From Ferroacidibacillus organovorans (GTDB taxonomy: Bacteria > Bacillota > Bacilli > Alicyclobacillales > SLC66), in the NCBI RefSeq assembly GCF_001642725.1, contig NZ_LSUQ01000008.1, positions 1-64,000 on the forward strand: 64,000 bases of DNA, read 5' to 3'. Made by a program: the position numbers and the translations under genes. The notes below the pieces were generated by a model. It did no database searches. It saw nothing but the letters and a program-made list of their open reading frames with translations, and was not told where the DNA came from. Shown here piece after piece: positions 8,540 through 16,182 of the stretch; the first letter of the stretch is position 1; every line of letters begins with the position of its first letter.

Positions 8540-10387
8540 GTGTGGCACGACAATGAAACGGATCGTGATTTTCTTAATTTCACTGATGTCACCGACACAG
8601 TGGCAGAAATTATCGTACAAGCTCAAGGTCGACCGATTTCTATAGGTGTTTCAGGAGCATGGGGTGTTGGTAAATCTTCCATGCTAAAATTCATCCGTCA
8701 AGCTCTTGAGCGGCACGGTGATCGTTTTGTATTTGTCGAATTCAACGCTTGGCTTTATCAGGGATATGACGACGCGCGAGCTGCCTTGCTCGAAGTAATC
8801 GCCAATAAGCTCGACGAGGAAGCTCAGAGTCGGCAAACGGCGCTTGACGAAGTAAAAGAACTACTCAAGCGAGTAAACTGGCTCAGGGTCGCGAAATTCG
8901 CAGGCGGACTAGCCATGTCCCTCGGCTTAGGGTTACCTCCCGTTGGGCTGGCAGGAGAAATATATCAAATTGGAGCAAAAGTGTTAGCCGGAAAAGCCGA
9001 CGCTCAAACAATAGGGCAAGTGAATGAAGTAATGTATAATACGGGTGAAGACATTCACGGACTGCTTAGACCCGAAAGTAACTTCTCCCCTCCCAAAGAG
9101 ATTAACGCAATACGAGATTATTTTCAGAGAACACTTGCTGAATTGGCAGTAAAATTAGTAGTACTCATTGACGACCTTGACCGTTGCCTTCCGCCAACAA
9201 CGATCTCCACCCTTGAAGCCATTCGCTTGTTTCTCTTCATGAAAGACACCGCATTCGTAATTGCCGCTGACGACACTATGATAAAACACGCGGTTCGCAG
9301 CCACTTTGCGAATGTGAATGAGTCAGCAGTTGTCAATTACTTCGACAAGCTCATTCAAGTGCCCATTCGCGTGCCACCCTTAGGTACTCAAGAGGTTCGT
9401 GCGTATATGATGCTGCTGTTCATCGAAAACAGTAGCATTCCAGACACGGACAAGGAAGAAATACGTACCAAAGTGTGTAATCAACTCACGGAGACTTGGA
9501 AAGGCAAGCGAGTTGATCGAGCATTCATTGAATCCATTTATAGCAACTTACCTGACGAACTAGAATCGCGATTGGATACCGCTGAGCGACTTGCGCCACT
9601 CATGACTACCGCGTCGCAGATATTGGGGAATCCCCGTCTCATTAAGCGATTCATGAATACTCTATCGATCCGCATGGCAATGGCTAAATCACGAAACATA
9701 AGTATAGATGAAGCGGTATTGGCAAAAATGCTTCTCTTCGAACGTTGTGCGTCTCCTGATGCCTATAACGTCCTGATTAGCTCCATTAATAATGATAATG
9801 AAGGTAAGGCCCGACTATTGGGTGACTGGGAGCGAAGAGCATTAGCCGGTGATGAACTGCAACTTAGCCAGCCTTGGGATGATCAATTTATCCGGGAATG
9901 GCTGACCATCACCCCACGCATAGCAGACATTGACCTACGCGGCGTACTGTATGTAAGCAGAGAACATGCTCCACTAATTACACCAGAAGACCAAATGTCC
10001 TCCGAAGGGGTCGAGGTGTTAGCGGCAATACTAGAACATCCGGATATGGCAGCAGAAATGCAGGAACGGTTGGCTCACCTCCCGCGACGTGATTTGGGCA
10101 TCATCATGGATCGCGTATTGGAACGTTCCCGAGAAGTACAAGAGTGGGGCACGCCGCCGATACTAAATGCGTGTCTCGCACTTGTGACTGCGGACCCGAG
10201 CCAAGGTGCAAGATTGGCGGCATTTTTACGTGATCGACCACCTGGTCAAATCAAGCCAAGTATTGTGCCCAAGATCGGTGATCAATCTTGGGCACCGAGT
10301 GTCTTCAGCAGTTGGCAATCGACAAATGTCTCTGGACCAGTCAAACAAGCGATAGAACGGGAGGTGGGTACACGTGGGCACCTCTAA
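8540..10387 (+). CDS. qatA: Qat anti-phage system KAP-type ATPase QatA
   Basis: 615-residue KAP-family P-loop NTPase. Walker A is GVSGAWGVGKSSML near residue 40, Walker B is VVLIDDLDRC near residue 212, and a hydrophobic stretch (GGLAMSLGLGLPPVGLAG) lies between them, as is common in KAP NTPases. It begins with GTG at 8540, with AAGGA upstream. In the described four-gene Qat system QatA is the ATPase; the mechanism is not settled. It overlaps qatB by 14 bases. The complete order qatA-qatB-qatC-qatD follows, all with overlapping ends. Confidence 0.9.
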   Translation: MWHDNETDRDFLNFTDVTDTVAEIIVQAQGRPISIGVSGAWGVGKSSMLKFIRQALERHGDRFVFVEFNAWLYQGYDDARAALLEVIANKLDEEAQSRQTALDEVKELLKRVNWLRVAKFAGGLAMSLGLGLPPVGLAGEIYQIGAKVLAGKADAQTIGQVNEVMYNTGEDIHGLLRPESNFSPPKEINAIRDYFQRTLAELAVKLVVLIDDLDRCLPPTTISTLEAIRLFLFMKDTAFVIAADDTMIKHAVRSHFANVNESAVVNYFDKLIQVPIRVPPLGTQEVRAYMMLLFIENSSIPDTDKEEIRTKVCNQLTETWKGKRVDRAFIESIYSNLPDELESRLDTAERLAPLMTTASQILGNPRLIKRFMNTLSIRMAMAKSRNISIDEAVLAKMLLFERCASPDAYNVLISSINNDNEGKARLLGDWERRALAGDELQLSQPWDDQFIREWLTITPRIADIDLRGVLYVSREHAPLITPEDQMSSEGVEVLAAILEHPDMAAEMQERLAHLPRRDLGIIMDRVLERSREVQEWGTPPILNACLALVTADPSQGARLAAFLRDRPPGQIKPSIVPKIGDQSWAPSVFSSWQSTNVSGPVKQAIEREVGTRGHL

Positions 10388-11210
10388 ATCCTCTATGGGA
10401 CCAGGATCCGGTGTTCCTCTTGTTCCTCCCTGGGTGCCGGATCCGACCCCTCCGTCCGACGGAGACAACCCGAATCCAGAGGATCACGACGGGTTAACAC
10501 TAACCAATCCGGATCCCCGTGCAGACGATCTTGCCCCAATAGCACGTTTCAGATCAGCCCGTACAAATTTGGGCAGGTTCGCCCAAACCGGCTCTCGTGA
10601 CAATATGCGTCGAGGACTGGGACAATATGTCCATAAAGGACTAGGCGGTGCCGGAACTGCATCGCGCCGCATGGAGAACACAGCGCGAACAGCCGCTGCC
10701 TTGTACACTGCTCTTTCATCATTGTCTACAGGACAATTCACGATATCTGGGAGAGAGTTCGACGCGGCAATCCTTACCGGCCGCTCAGCTGCTGAGGTAA
10801 TGGATGCACTGGTTGAAGCCGTACGACCAGTAGACGGCACACAGGACTCCGAGGCCAGCCGACATGCGATACGCAATTCTATGTCTGAGATGCTCGATCG
10901 ATTCCCAGAAGCAAATCCGGTAGAACTGTCTGAAGTTCAACGTATGTTCATTATTGAGCGGTACGTAGCCCTTGATATCTATGACCGATTCGTACTCGAT
11001 GTAGGAAAGGCGGTGCAAGACAAGGCACCTAACCCGTCGACGGCACTTTCAAGGTTGAAGGATATCAAGGATTATATTAAGGAGATTGTTTCCGCACGCT
11101 TCCGTGCCACGAGAGCATCTGGCCAATCACTCGGATCTCAGCGTATAGTTGACGTAGTTCGTAATGTGCTAAAAGAAACCTTTGGCGTCTTTGAGGAGTA
11201 TGTTCAATGA
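10374..11210 (+). CDS. qatB: Qat anti-phage system protein QatB
   Basis: 278 residues from a GTG start preceded by GGGAGG. The N-terminus MGTSKSSMGPGSGVPLVPPW is a low-complexity Gly/Ser/Pro leader that I know as typical of QatB proteins. The rest is helical with no recognised catalytic motif. It overlaps qatA by 14 bases and qatC by 4 (ATGA), so stoichiometric translation is likely. Biochemical role unknown in the family. Confidence 0.85.
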   Translation: MGTSKSSMGPGSGVPLVPPWVPDPTPPSDGDNPNPEDHDGLTLTNPDPRADDLAPIARFRSARTNLGRFAQTGSRDNMRRGLGQYVHKGLGGAGTASRRMENTARTAAALYTALSSLSTGQFTISGREFDAAILTGRSAAEVMDALVEAVRPVDGTQDSEASRHAIRNSMSEMLDRFPEANPVELSEVQRMFIIERYVALDIYDRFVLDVGKAVQDKAPNPSTALSRLKDIKDYIKEIVSARFRATRASGQSLGSQRIVDVVRNVLKETFGVFEEYVQ

Positions 11211-12496
11211 AGAGGATTATTGCCGTGCCAGAGAATAACCTGTTTGCAGCCGATCTTTCTAACGATCACAACGACCTTGAAATCGTTCTGTATGGGCGTA
11301 GGTCCGAATTGACTCAAGCATCCGTAGGTGCTGCTATTCAACATATCGTTCAACGTAACCGCTTAAATCCAGCACCGCGTGCCTGGGATCTTTTATCTAT
11401 CGTGCTTTCTGTTATCACTGCGGACATGCATGTACTTCGAAGTGAGAGTCCCGATGGTTGGACTAGGGAGATTGAATTGTGTGTCTCCGTAAGTGATCCT
11501 GAATTCTGGATGAGTCAACAAAAACTTCTCGAAGAACAGTTGCAGTTTTTGACTACCGACGTGTGGAAACTTTCTTTCGTGAAATGCAGTCTTCCATTAC
11601 TACCTGCGAGCCAAATTTTTAAGCCAGATCAGGATTGTATCGTACTCCTTTCTGGCGGTCTTGATAGTCTAATCGGTGCCATTGACCTCGTAGCACTAGA
11701 TAAACACCCGTATGCTGTCAGCCAAGTTGCCCAAGGTGATACGAACCAACAGAGGCTATTCGCCTCCAGGATTGGCGGTGGCCTAGCACACCTTCAACTG
11801 AATCACAACGCCAAATGTCGAGGACCACACGAGCGGTCTCAACGCCCACGTTCCCTAGCCTTCCTTGCCTATGGAGTACTTCTGGCCACGGCTCTGAAAC
11901 GGTACGAAGAAGATGCAAACGTAAACCTATATATCTGCGAAAATGGGTTTATCTCTATTAATCCACCGCTAACCGTATCACGCCTTGGTAGCCTAAGTAC
12001 TAGAACCACTCATCCGTACTTCCTCCAACTATTTCAAGAACTCCTCTCCAATGCAGAGCTAAGAGTCACGATCGCGAACCCTTATCAATTTATCACGAAG
12101 GGTGAAATGCTCCTCGGTTGTAAGGACCAATCCCTTTTACACCAGCACGCTCACGAAAGCACAAGTTGCGGTCGTTATGCGCGGAATGGTTATAAACACT
12201 GCGGTCGTTGCGTACCATGCCTCATTAGAAGAGCAGCCTTTCATAAGTGGGATATTGACGACCATACTGATTATGTCTACGAAGATCTATCTATACCTGA
12301 CAGGAATCATGCCGAGTACGATGATGTCCGGGCGGCAGCAATGGCTGTTCAGTCTGTCCAATCAGTTGGTCTGGAAAATTGGGCTGGTCCAGCACTAAGT
12401 TCGGCTATTTTACACCAAGCCGATCCGTATAAAAGTATGGTTCAACGAGGGCTGGATGAGTTAGCTGCATTTCTGAAGACGGTGGGAGTAGCATGA
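11207..12496 (+). CDS. qatC: Qat anti-phage system QueC-like protein QatC
   Basis: 429 residues. The C-terminal two thirds resemble QueC, the enzyme that makes 7-cyano-7-deazaguanine: the PP-loop ATP motif is IVLLSGGLDSLIG near residue 150, and the zinc-binding cysteines are near residues 325-345 (CGRYARNGYKHCGRCVPC). The N-terminal 140 residues are an extra region absent from housekeeping QueC. In Qat systems this subunit is thought to carry out a QueC-like modification chemistry, but the substrate is not known from sequence. It overlaps qatB and qatD by 4 bases each. Confidence 0.9.
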   Translation: MKRIIAVPENNLFAADLSNDHNDLEIVLYGRRSELTQASVGAAIQHIVQRNRLNPAPRAWDLLSIVLSVITADMHVLRSESPDGWTREIELCVSVSDPEFWMSQQKLLEEQLQFLTTDVWKLSFVKCSLPLLPASQIFKPDQDCIVLLSGGLDSLIGAIDLVALDKHPYAVSQVAQGDTNQQRLFASRIGGGLAHLQLNHNAKCRGPHERSQRPRSLAFLAYGVLLATALKRYEEDANVNLYICENGFISINPPLTVSRLGSLSTRTTHPYFLQLFQELLSNAELRVTIANPYQFITKGEMLLGCKDQSLLHQHAHESTSCGRYARNGYKHCGRCVPCLIRRAAFHKWDIDDHTDYVYEDLSIPDRNHAEYDDVRAAAMAVQSVQSVGLENWAGPALSSAILHQADPYKSMVQRGLDELAAFLKTVGVA

Positions 12497-13224
12497 TCGA
12501 CTTACATTGTCATCTTGATCTCTATCCCGAACCATCTCTCATAGCCAAGGAATGTGCATCCCGTGGCTTAAACGTACTGTCCGTAACGACTACTCCCAGT
12601 GCGTGGAACGGAACAAACGCCATAGCACAAAGGCGGACGAAAACTGCGCTTGGCCTACACCCTCAGTTGGCCAATGAACGATACGGAGAACTTGAACTTT
12701 TCGACGAACTCCTACCTCGAGTTCCTTACATTGGGGAGATTGGCCTTGATGGGTCTAAGAACTATCGTCAACATTGGAACAAGCAGTTAACCGTGTTCAA
12801 CCATATCCTCGACTCGTGTGTCAAGGCAGGCGGTCGAATAATGTCAATTCACAGCCGCCGAGCCGCACCAACAGTACTCGATTGCATTGAAAACTTCGCA
12901 GATGCGGGTATACCCATTCTTCATTGGTTTTCCGGAAGTACTCGTGATCTCCAACGTGCCATTGATATGGGGTGCTGGTTTAGTGTCGGCCCACCCATGC
13001 TATTTACAGCCAAGGGCAAAGACCTCGTTACTCGAATACCACGATCGCGGGTAATCCCTGAATCCGATGGTCCATTCGCCGAACATAACGGTCAACCTTT
13101 ACTCCCGTGGCATACAGCGATGGTTTACAGAGAGTTATCGAATCTTTGGTCCGTTGCATTTGAAACCGTGGACGAGTTACTGACTGAGAACTTCGTGACC
13201 TTAATTGGCCATCATGAGTTTTAG
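12493..13224 (+). CDS. qatD: Qat anti-phage system TatD-like metal hydrolase QatD
   Basis: 243 residues of the TatD-type amidohydrolase fold. Metal ligands are visible: DLHCHLD at the N-terminus, GEIGLDG in the middle, IHSRR, LHWFSGS and ESDGP towards the C-terminus. TatD enzymes are metal-dependent nucleases; in Qat this is the presumed effector or processing nuclease. It begins 4 bases inside qatC (ATGA) and ends the operon; no clear rho-independent terminator directly follows. Confidence 0.9.
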   Translation: MIDLHCHLDLYPEPSLIAKECASRGLNVLSVTTTPSAWNGTNAIAQRRTKTALGLHPQLANERYGELELFDELLPRVPYIGEIGLDGSKNYRQHWNKQLTVFNHILDSCVKAGGRIMSIHSRRAAPTVLDCIENFADAGIPILHWFSGSTRDLQRAIDMGCWFSVGPPMLFTAKGKDLVTRIPRSRVIPESDGPFAEHNGQPLLPWHTAMVYRELSNLWSVAFETVDELLTENFVTLIGHHEF

Positions 13225-13430
13225 CTTGCGCGGCGAGTGCGTCCCTCCATAGTGAGGCCGGCTGACCTTACCCTTACCCTGTCAGTCTGATCGTATGGGG
13301 TTCGGTTCGAGGAAGAATGATTGTATTCCGCGAGATGGAACAACGAACAGATTGCTTCATCGTAGAAAGATGCTGGTGCCGCTCAACGACTCCGAATCCG
13401 AGATTTCCTGCTTTCCCTCCATCTTCCTCC
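13225..13430. other. region downstream of qatD
   Basis: About 200 bases between the qatD stop and the inverted repeat at 13431. A minus-strand open frame (13274-13471) and a plus frame (13317-13505) exist but neither has a ribosome binding site or a recognisable product, so I see no gene here. Confidence 0.4.
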
Positions 13431-13484
13431 AATGGAGTAATATATGGACTCGGCATCAGTGACAGGTCCATATATTACTCCATT
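13431..13484. repeat. perfect 19-bp inverted repeat with 16-base spacer
   Basis: The left arm AATGGAGTAATATATGGAC (13431-13449) is exactly complementary to the right arm (13466-13484). No T-run follows on either side, so it does not look like a simple terminator. It lies between the end of the Qat operon and the truncated yyaL fragment. Confidence 0.85.
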
Positions 13485-13498
13485 CCCGTATATTGCCA

Positions 13499-13522
13499 CT
13501 CGTAGCCCCGCAGGGCTACGAG
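13499..13522. repeat. perfect 10-bp hairpin at the junction with yyaL
   Basis: CTCGTAGCCC and GGGCTACGAG are exact complements around the 4-base loop CGCA. The right arm overlaps the last codons of the yyaL-like fragment, so the hairpin marks, to within a few bases, where the chromosomal gene is cut. Hairpins like this sit near the ends of IS200/IS605-type and related elements, but I cannot identify one. Confidence 0.75.
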
Positions 13523-13695
13523 TAGCCTATGGACAAAAGGATTGGCCGGTTGAACCTGCGGGCGATGCGGAACGCTTCGTCGCACCAAGGGTACCAGTCG
13601 ACCGGATTGTGGGCGTGTTGCAGGAGGTATGGGGATTTTTCGTGGATGAGGCGGTTTGTGAATTTGTGACTCTGCGAATTGTTAGTCATACGCAT
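13516..13695 (-). pseudogene. truncated yyaL-like (DUF255, thioredoxin-domain) gene, N-terminal fragment
   Basis: From an ATG at 13695 with GAGGTG upstream, the minus strand encodes a short leader and then [29 protein letters not shown] and [10 protein letters not shown], the hallmark N-terminus of YyaL/SSP411 proteins (normally about 650-700 residues). The next residues should be TCHWCH, but the frame runs into the hairpin at 13499-13522 and a TAG. The remaining 90 percent of the gene is not in the window. The defence island therefore appears to have landed in or replaced this gene. Confidence 0.8.
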
Positions 13696-14063
13696 TTTTC
13701 ACCTCTGGATTCATTTCCCTTCAGTATACACTGACAATGGGATATCTACTCGTAAGTACAAAATAATCTGGCAGGACGGAAATATCCATAGACTCCTATA
13801 CAGCACAGGTTTTGCAGGCAGATATAACCCCTCCAACAGACTCCATCGAACGGAATGTAGACCCAAAGAATCCGCCCACAAAAGGACTCTAACTCCAACG
13901 AATAGAATCCACATACATCCGCTCAGAGGAAAAAACCCTTAAGATATTGCGAAGACAGGTCGTCTATTTTGGATCTATCTTCGACGTTTTGATGTCGCGT
14001 GAAATGGCGGGTGGGAAGGCTGTTCTGGTTGCAACAATAGAGTCGAGAAGATTTCCCTTCACT
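13696..14063. other. intergenic region between yyaL fragment and marR
   Basis: About 370 bases. It should hold the original yyaL promoter and reach the marR promoter. Open frames on both strands (13679-13942 plus, 13711-13914 minus) lack ribosome binding sites and resemble nothing I know. No gene seen. Confidence 0.4.
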
Positions 14064-14090
14064 TATAATGCTTGATTTTATCAATTATTA
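14064..14090 (+). promoter_or_regulatory. marR -10 box with candidate MarR operator
   Basis: TATAAT (14064-14069) is followed by TTGATTTTATCAATTATT (14072-14089). The TTGAT...ATCAA core is palindromic, and a near copy stands just after the -10 box of the next gene (14589-14606). Placement over the transcription start fits autorepression by the MarR protein. I found no convincing -35. Confidence 0.5.
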
Positions 14091-14122
14091 TTTTTATCAT
14101 TTACTCTGGAGGCGGTGTTCTA

Positions 14123-14554
14123 ATGCAACCTGTAGCTGAAATCCGCGAATTCATGCAGTCTCTTTTTCGGCATGTTGGTATGTTGAATAAGGACAGTGCT
14201 GAATGCGATGATTTATCGGTCATTCAAAGCCAAATCATCTACGAACTCGGTAAGCATGATGGATTTTCCCTCATGGATTTGTCCAACTGCTTACTCATTG
14301 AATCCAGCAGCCTTAGTCGCCATGTACAATCACTCGTGGAACGTGCTCTCGTAAGTCGATATCCCGATCCGAAAGATCGCCGCTATGTCGTTCTGTCCTT
14401 AACTCCTGCAGGGGTAAAGACAAGAGAAAGTGTATCTAGGGTAATCGACGAGCGAGTAGAGCAGGTGTGGAATGCTATACCTTTGGATGAACGTGAAAAT
14501 GTTCTAAGATGCGTTCACGTCCTCTCTAAAGCAATTACGGAAACTTTTTCTTGA
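14123..14554 (+). CDS. MarR-family transcriptional regulator
   Basis: 143 residues starting at MQPVAEIREF, with GGAGGCGG upstream; an earlier in-frame ATG at 14072 would lie inside the operator. The winged helix is visible: DLSVIQSQIIYELGKHDGFSL, SSSLSRHVQSLVERALV, then YPDPKDRRYVVLSLTPAG, the classic MarR wing with DxRxR-like residues. The gene likely represses itself and the DUF2938 gene through the two matching operators. The ligand cannot be told from sequence; small membrane proteins beside MarR regulators often relate to toxic-compound stress. Confidence 0.85.
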   Translation: MQPVAEIREFMQSLFRHVGMLNKDSAECDDLSVIQSQIIYELGKHDGFSLMDLSNCLLIESSSLSRHVQSLVERALVSRYPDPKDRRYVVLSLTPAGVKTRESVSRVIDERVEQVWNAIPLDERENVLRCVHVLSKAITETFS

Positions 14555-14583
14555 AAAATGTTTTATGTTTTTTTACTTTGTCA

Positions 14584-14607
14584 TATAGTTGACTTTATCA
14601 ATTATTG
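14584..14607 (+). promoter_or_regulatory. promoter and second candidate MarR operator
   Basis: TATAGT (14584-14589) is followed by TTGACTTTATCAATTATTG (14589-14607), matching the marR operator at 17 of 19 positions. TTTATG 17 bases upstream of the -10 box could serve as a weak -35. Confidence 0.5.
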
Positions 14608-14634
14608 CTATACACAATGAAAAGAGGCGGTAAA

Positions 14635-15129
14635 ATGAGCTACATACTAACTTTGAACGGTGCATTAGCTGGCATTTCCGGAACATTACTGATGGATATA
14701 GCAAGTGTTCTCGGCGGAAAATTGGGCGTAGTAGTCAAGCCTAGCACCAGATTCATTGGAAGATGGATCGCTTATTTTTTCTTCGGTAAGTTCAAACATA
14801 ATGACATTCGACGTTCTGAAGCAAAACCATATGAATGTCAACTCGGAGTTATCACCCACTACCTGATCGGTGTAGCATTGGGTGTGATATTCATTACCTT
14901 GATTCCACTTGATCCTTTCAGTACGAAAAATCTAGCGGTCGGCCTGATATACGGCTTGCTGACCTGCGTGCTCGCTTGGTTTCTAATGATGCCTTCTTTC
15001 GGATTCGGATGGTTTGGACTCAAGGGGCCAAAAGAAGCTAAGATAATGCGAACCAGCATATACAATCATCTCTTTTTTGGTCTTGGCATCGCAGTCTGGT
15101 TCAATATTCTAGCGTTCATTAGACTTTAG
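14635..15129 (+). CDS. DUF2938-family membrane protein
   Basis: 164 residues from MSYILTLNGALAG, with GAGGCGG upstream; an earlier in-frame ATG at 14605 lacks one. Four hydrophobic segments are apparent (GALAGISGTLLMDIA, VITHYLIGVALGVIFIT, AVGLIYGLLTCVLAWFLMM, YNHLFFGLGIAVWFNILAF). The pattern MDIA, RWI, HY.IG and PSFGFGWFGLKGP fits DUF2938 proteins, whose function is unknown. Likely controlled by the MarR protein upstream. A strong hairpin ends the unit. Confidence 0.75.
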   Translation: MSYILTLNGALAGISGTLLMDIASVLGGKLGVVVKPSTRFIGRWIAYFFFGKFKHNDIRRSEAKPYECQLGVITHYLIGVALGVIFITLIPLDPFSTKNLAVGLIYGLLTCVLAWFLMMPSFGFGWFGLKGPKEAKIMRTSIYNHLFFGLGIAVWFNILAFIRL

Positions 15130-15143
15130 GCACCCACAAAACA

Positions 15144-15165
15144 GGGAGGCCACACACGGCCTCCC
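15144..15165. terminator. hairpin between convergent genes
   Basis: GGGAGGCC and GGCCTCCC pair perfectly around ACACAC, directly after the DUF2938 gene and 9 bases from the end of the minus-strand copper-protein pseudogene. No T-run, so it is a probable rather than certain terminator. Confidence 0.55.
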
Positions 15166-15173
15166 TCCCGCAT

Positions 15174-15509
15174 TTACGCACTCATTTTATGACACTCGTC
15201 CGCGCACTTCTTGCATTCTGTCGCACATGCCTGAAAATGTTCATTCAGATGCTTCGAGCATTCCGCCACACAGGCATCGCAAATCGTTGCACAAAGCTGG
15301 CAGACCTGTTTCGCGAACTGGCTGTCTCTCGTCATGAAAGACTCTGCCATTCTACAGATGTCCGCACAATCGCGACACATTTAGATGCACTTTCGCATCC
15401 CGGACATATCCATGCGGCAACAGTTAGTCACGCAATTTTCACAGGCCTCGTGACAACGATGACATCCCTCTATGCAAGCTTGGAACTTAATCGTAGTGGT
15501 CATTGCCAT
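15174..15509 (-). pseudogene. Cys-rich four-helix copper-binding protein gene with an in-frame TAA
   Basis: Read through one stop codon, the minus strand encodes a full-length protein like the intact copper-storage-type protein at 35977-36327: CIEGCHRCHEACENCVTNCC, then a TAA where the intact copy has Glu (KCI-stop-MCRDC against KCMELCRDC), then CRDCADICRMAESFMTRDSQ through ECHKMSA. AAAGGAG precedes the start at MAMTTTIKF. GAA to TAA is a single-base change, so this is a recent nonsense mutation, a sequencing error or, least likely, a recoding event. The downstream half has no own ribosome binding site. Confidence 0.8.
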
Positions 15510-15582
15510 GACAAAATCACTCCTTTTAGAGAATTTATAATTATGGCCAATGTGCCCACCAAAAGCGGAAACATCCAACTGT

Positions 15583-15847
15583 CAATTCAGGTCGTTCTTC
15601 ATCCGTTCAAAGGTTTCCCAGTTAATTTCGCCTTTCGCATACCGTTCCCTCAAAATGTCCAACGCTTCTCTATATGCGAGGACTGAAATCCAGAAAACGC
15701 CGAAGTACGGCGAGTAGCACGAATAACAAAATAAGCGACAAGACCACTAACTGCTGCAACGAGGACAAGCCACATCAGCATTCCAATGCCCATGAACCCC
15801 ATCATGCCCATCATGTGCTGCATTCCTCCATTTCCCCAGTTCATCAT
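15583..15847 (-). pseudogene. SHOCT-domain small membrane protein gene, frameshifted
   Basis: The start MMNWGNGGMQHMMGMMGFMG has GGGGAGG upstream and leads into one membrane segment (LMWLVLVAAVSGLVAYFVI). That frame ends at RWTF. One base offset restores EALDILRERYAKGEINWETF and ERMKNDLN, a SHOCT domain exactly where it belongs. A one-base deletion near 15675 explains both. Short Met/His-rich SHOCT proteins are common in copper and heavy-metal clusters of Bacillota. Confidence 0.7.
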
Positions 15848-15923
15848 GGTTAAAACACCTCCCCACACCTGTACTCCTAAGTATACAGCCATCCCATTTT
15901 GTCGATTGTGAAAAAACACTTAA

Positions 15924-16165
15924 TCAATGGCAACAGCCGCAAGCGTCCTCGACGCCGCGTGCTTCTTGAATTGCTTCAATGCCCTCTTTTATCACGAAGT
16001 ACACCAATACCAAACCCGCCAACGCATTCAGCCACCACCAGCCAACCAAAGCGGTAAGAACCAATCCGACAATTAGAGTCCAGCCATGTACGCACACACG
16101 ATGCTACATGAGCCATCGGCCCGAAGTGCTTTACTACCAATCTGAGTACCGATAGTGGCGATAGG
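15924..16165 (-). pseudogene. C-terminal remnant of a CDF-type cation transporter
   Basis: Minus-strand fragments read IGSKALRADG, VCAYMAG, and, after a frameshift, LIVGLVLTALVGWWWLNALA and VIKEGIEAIQEARG ending in CGCCH. This is the last third of a cation-diffusion-facilitator-like transporter. The first two thirds are missing: on its upstream side it abuts a different CDF gene on the opposite strand. Dead fragment. Confidence 0.55.
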
Positions 16166-16182
16166 TGCCGGGATTGCCGCCC

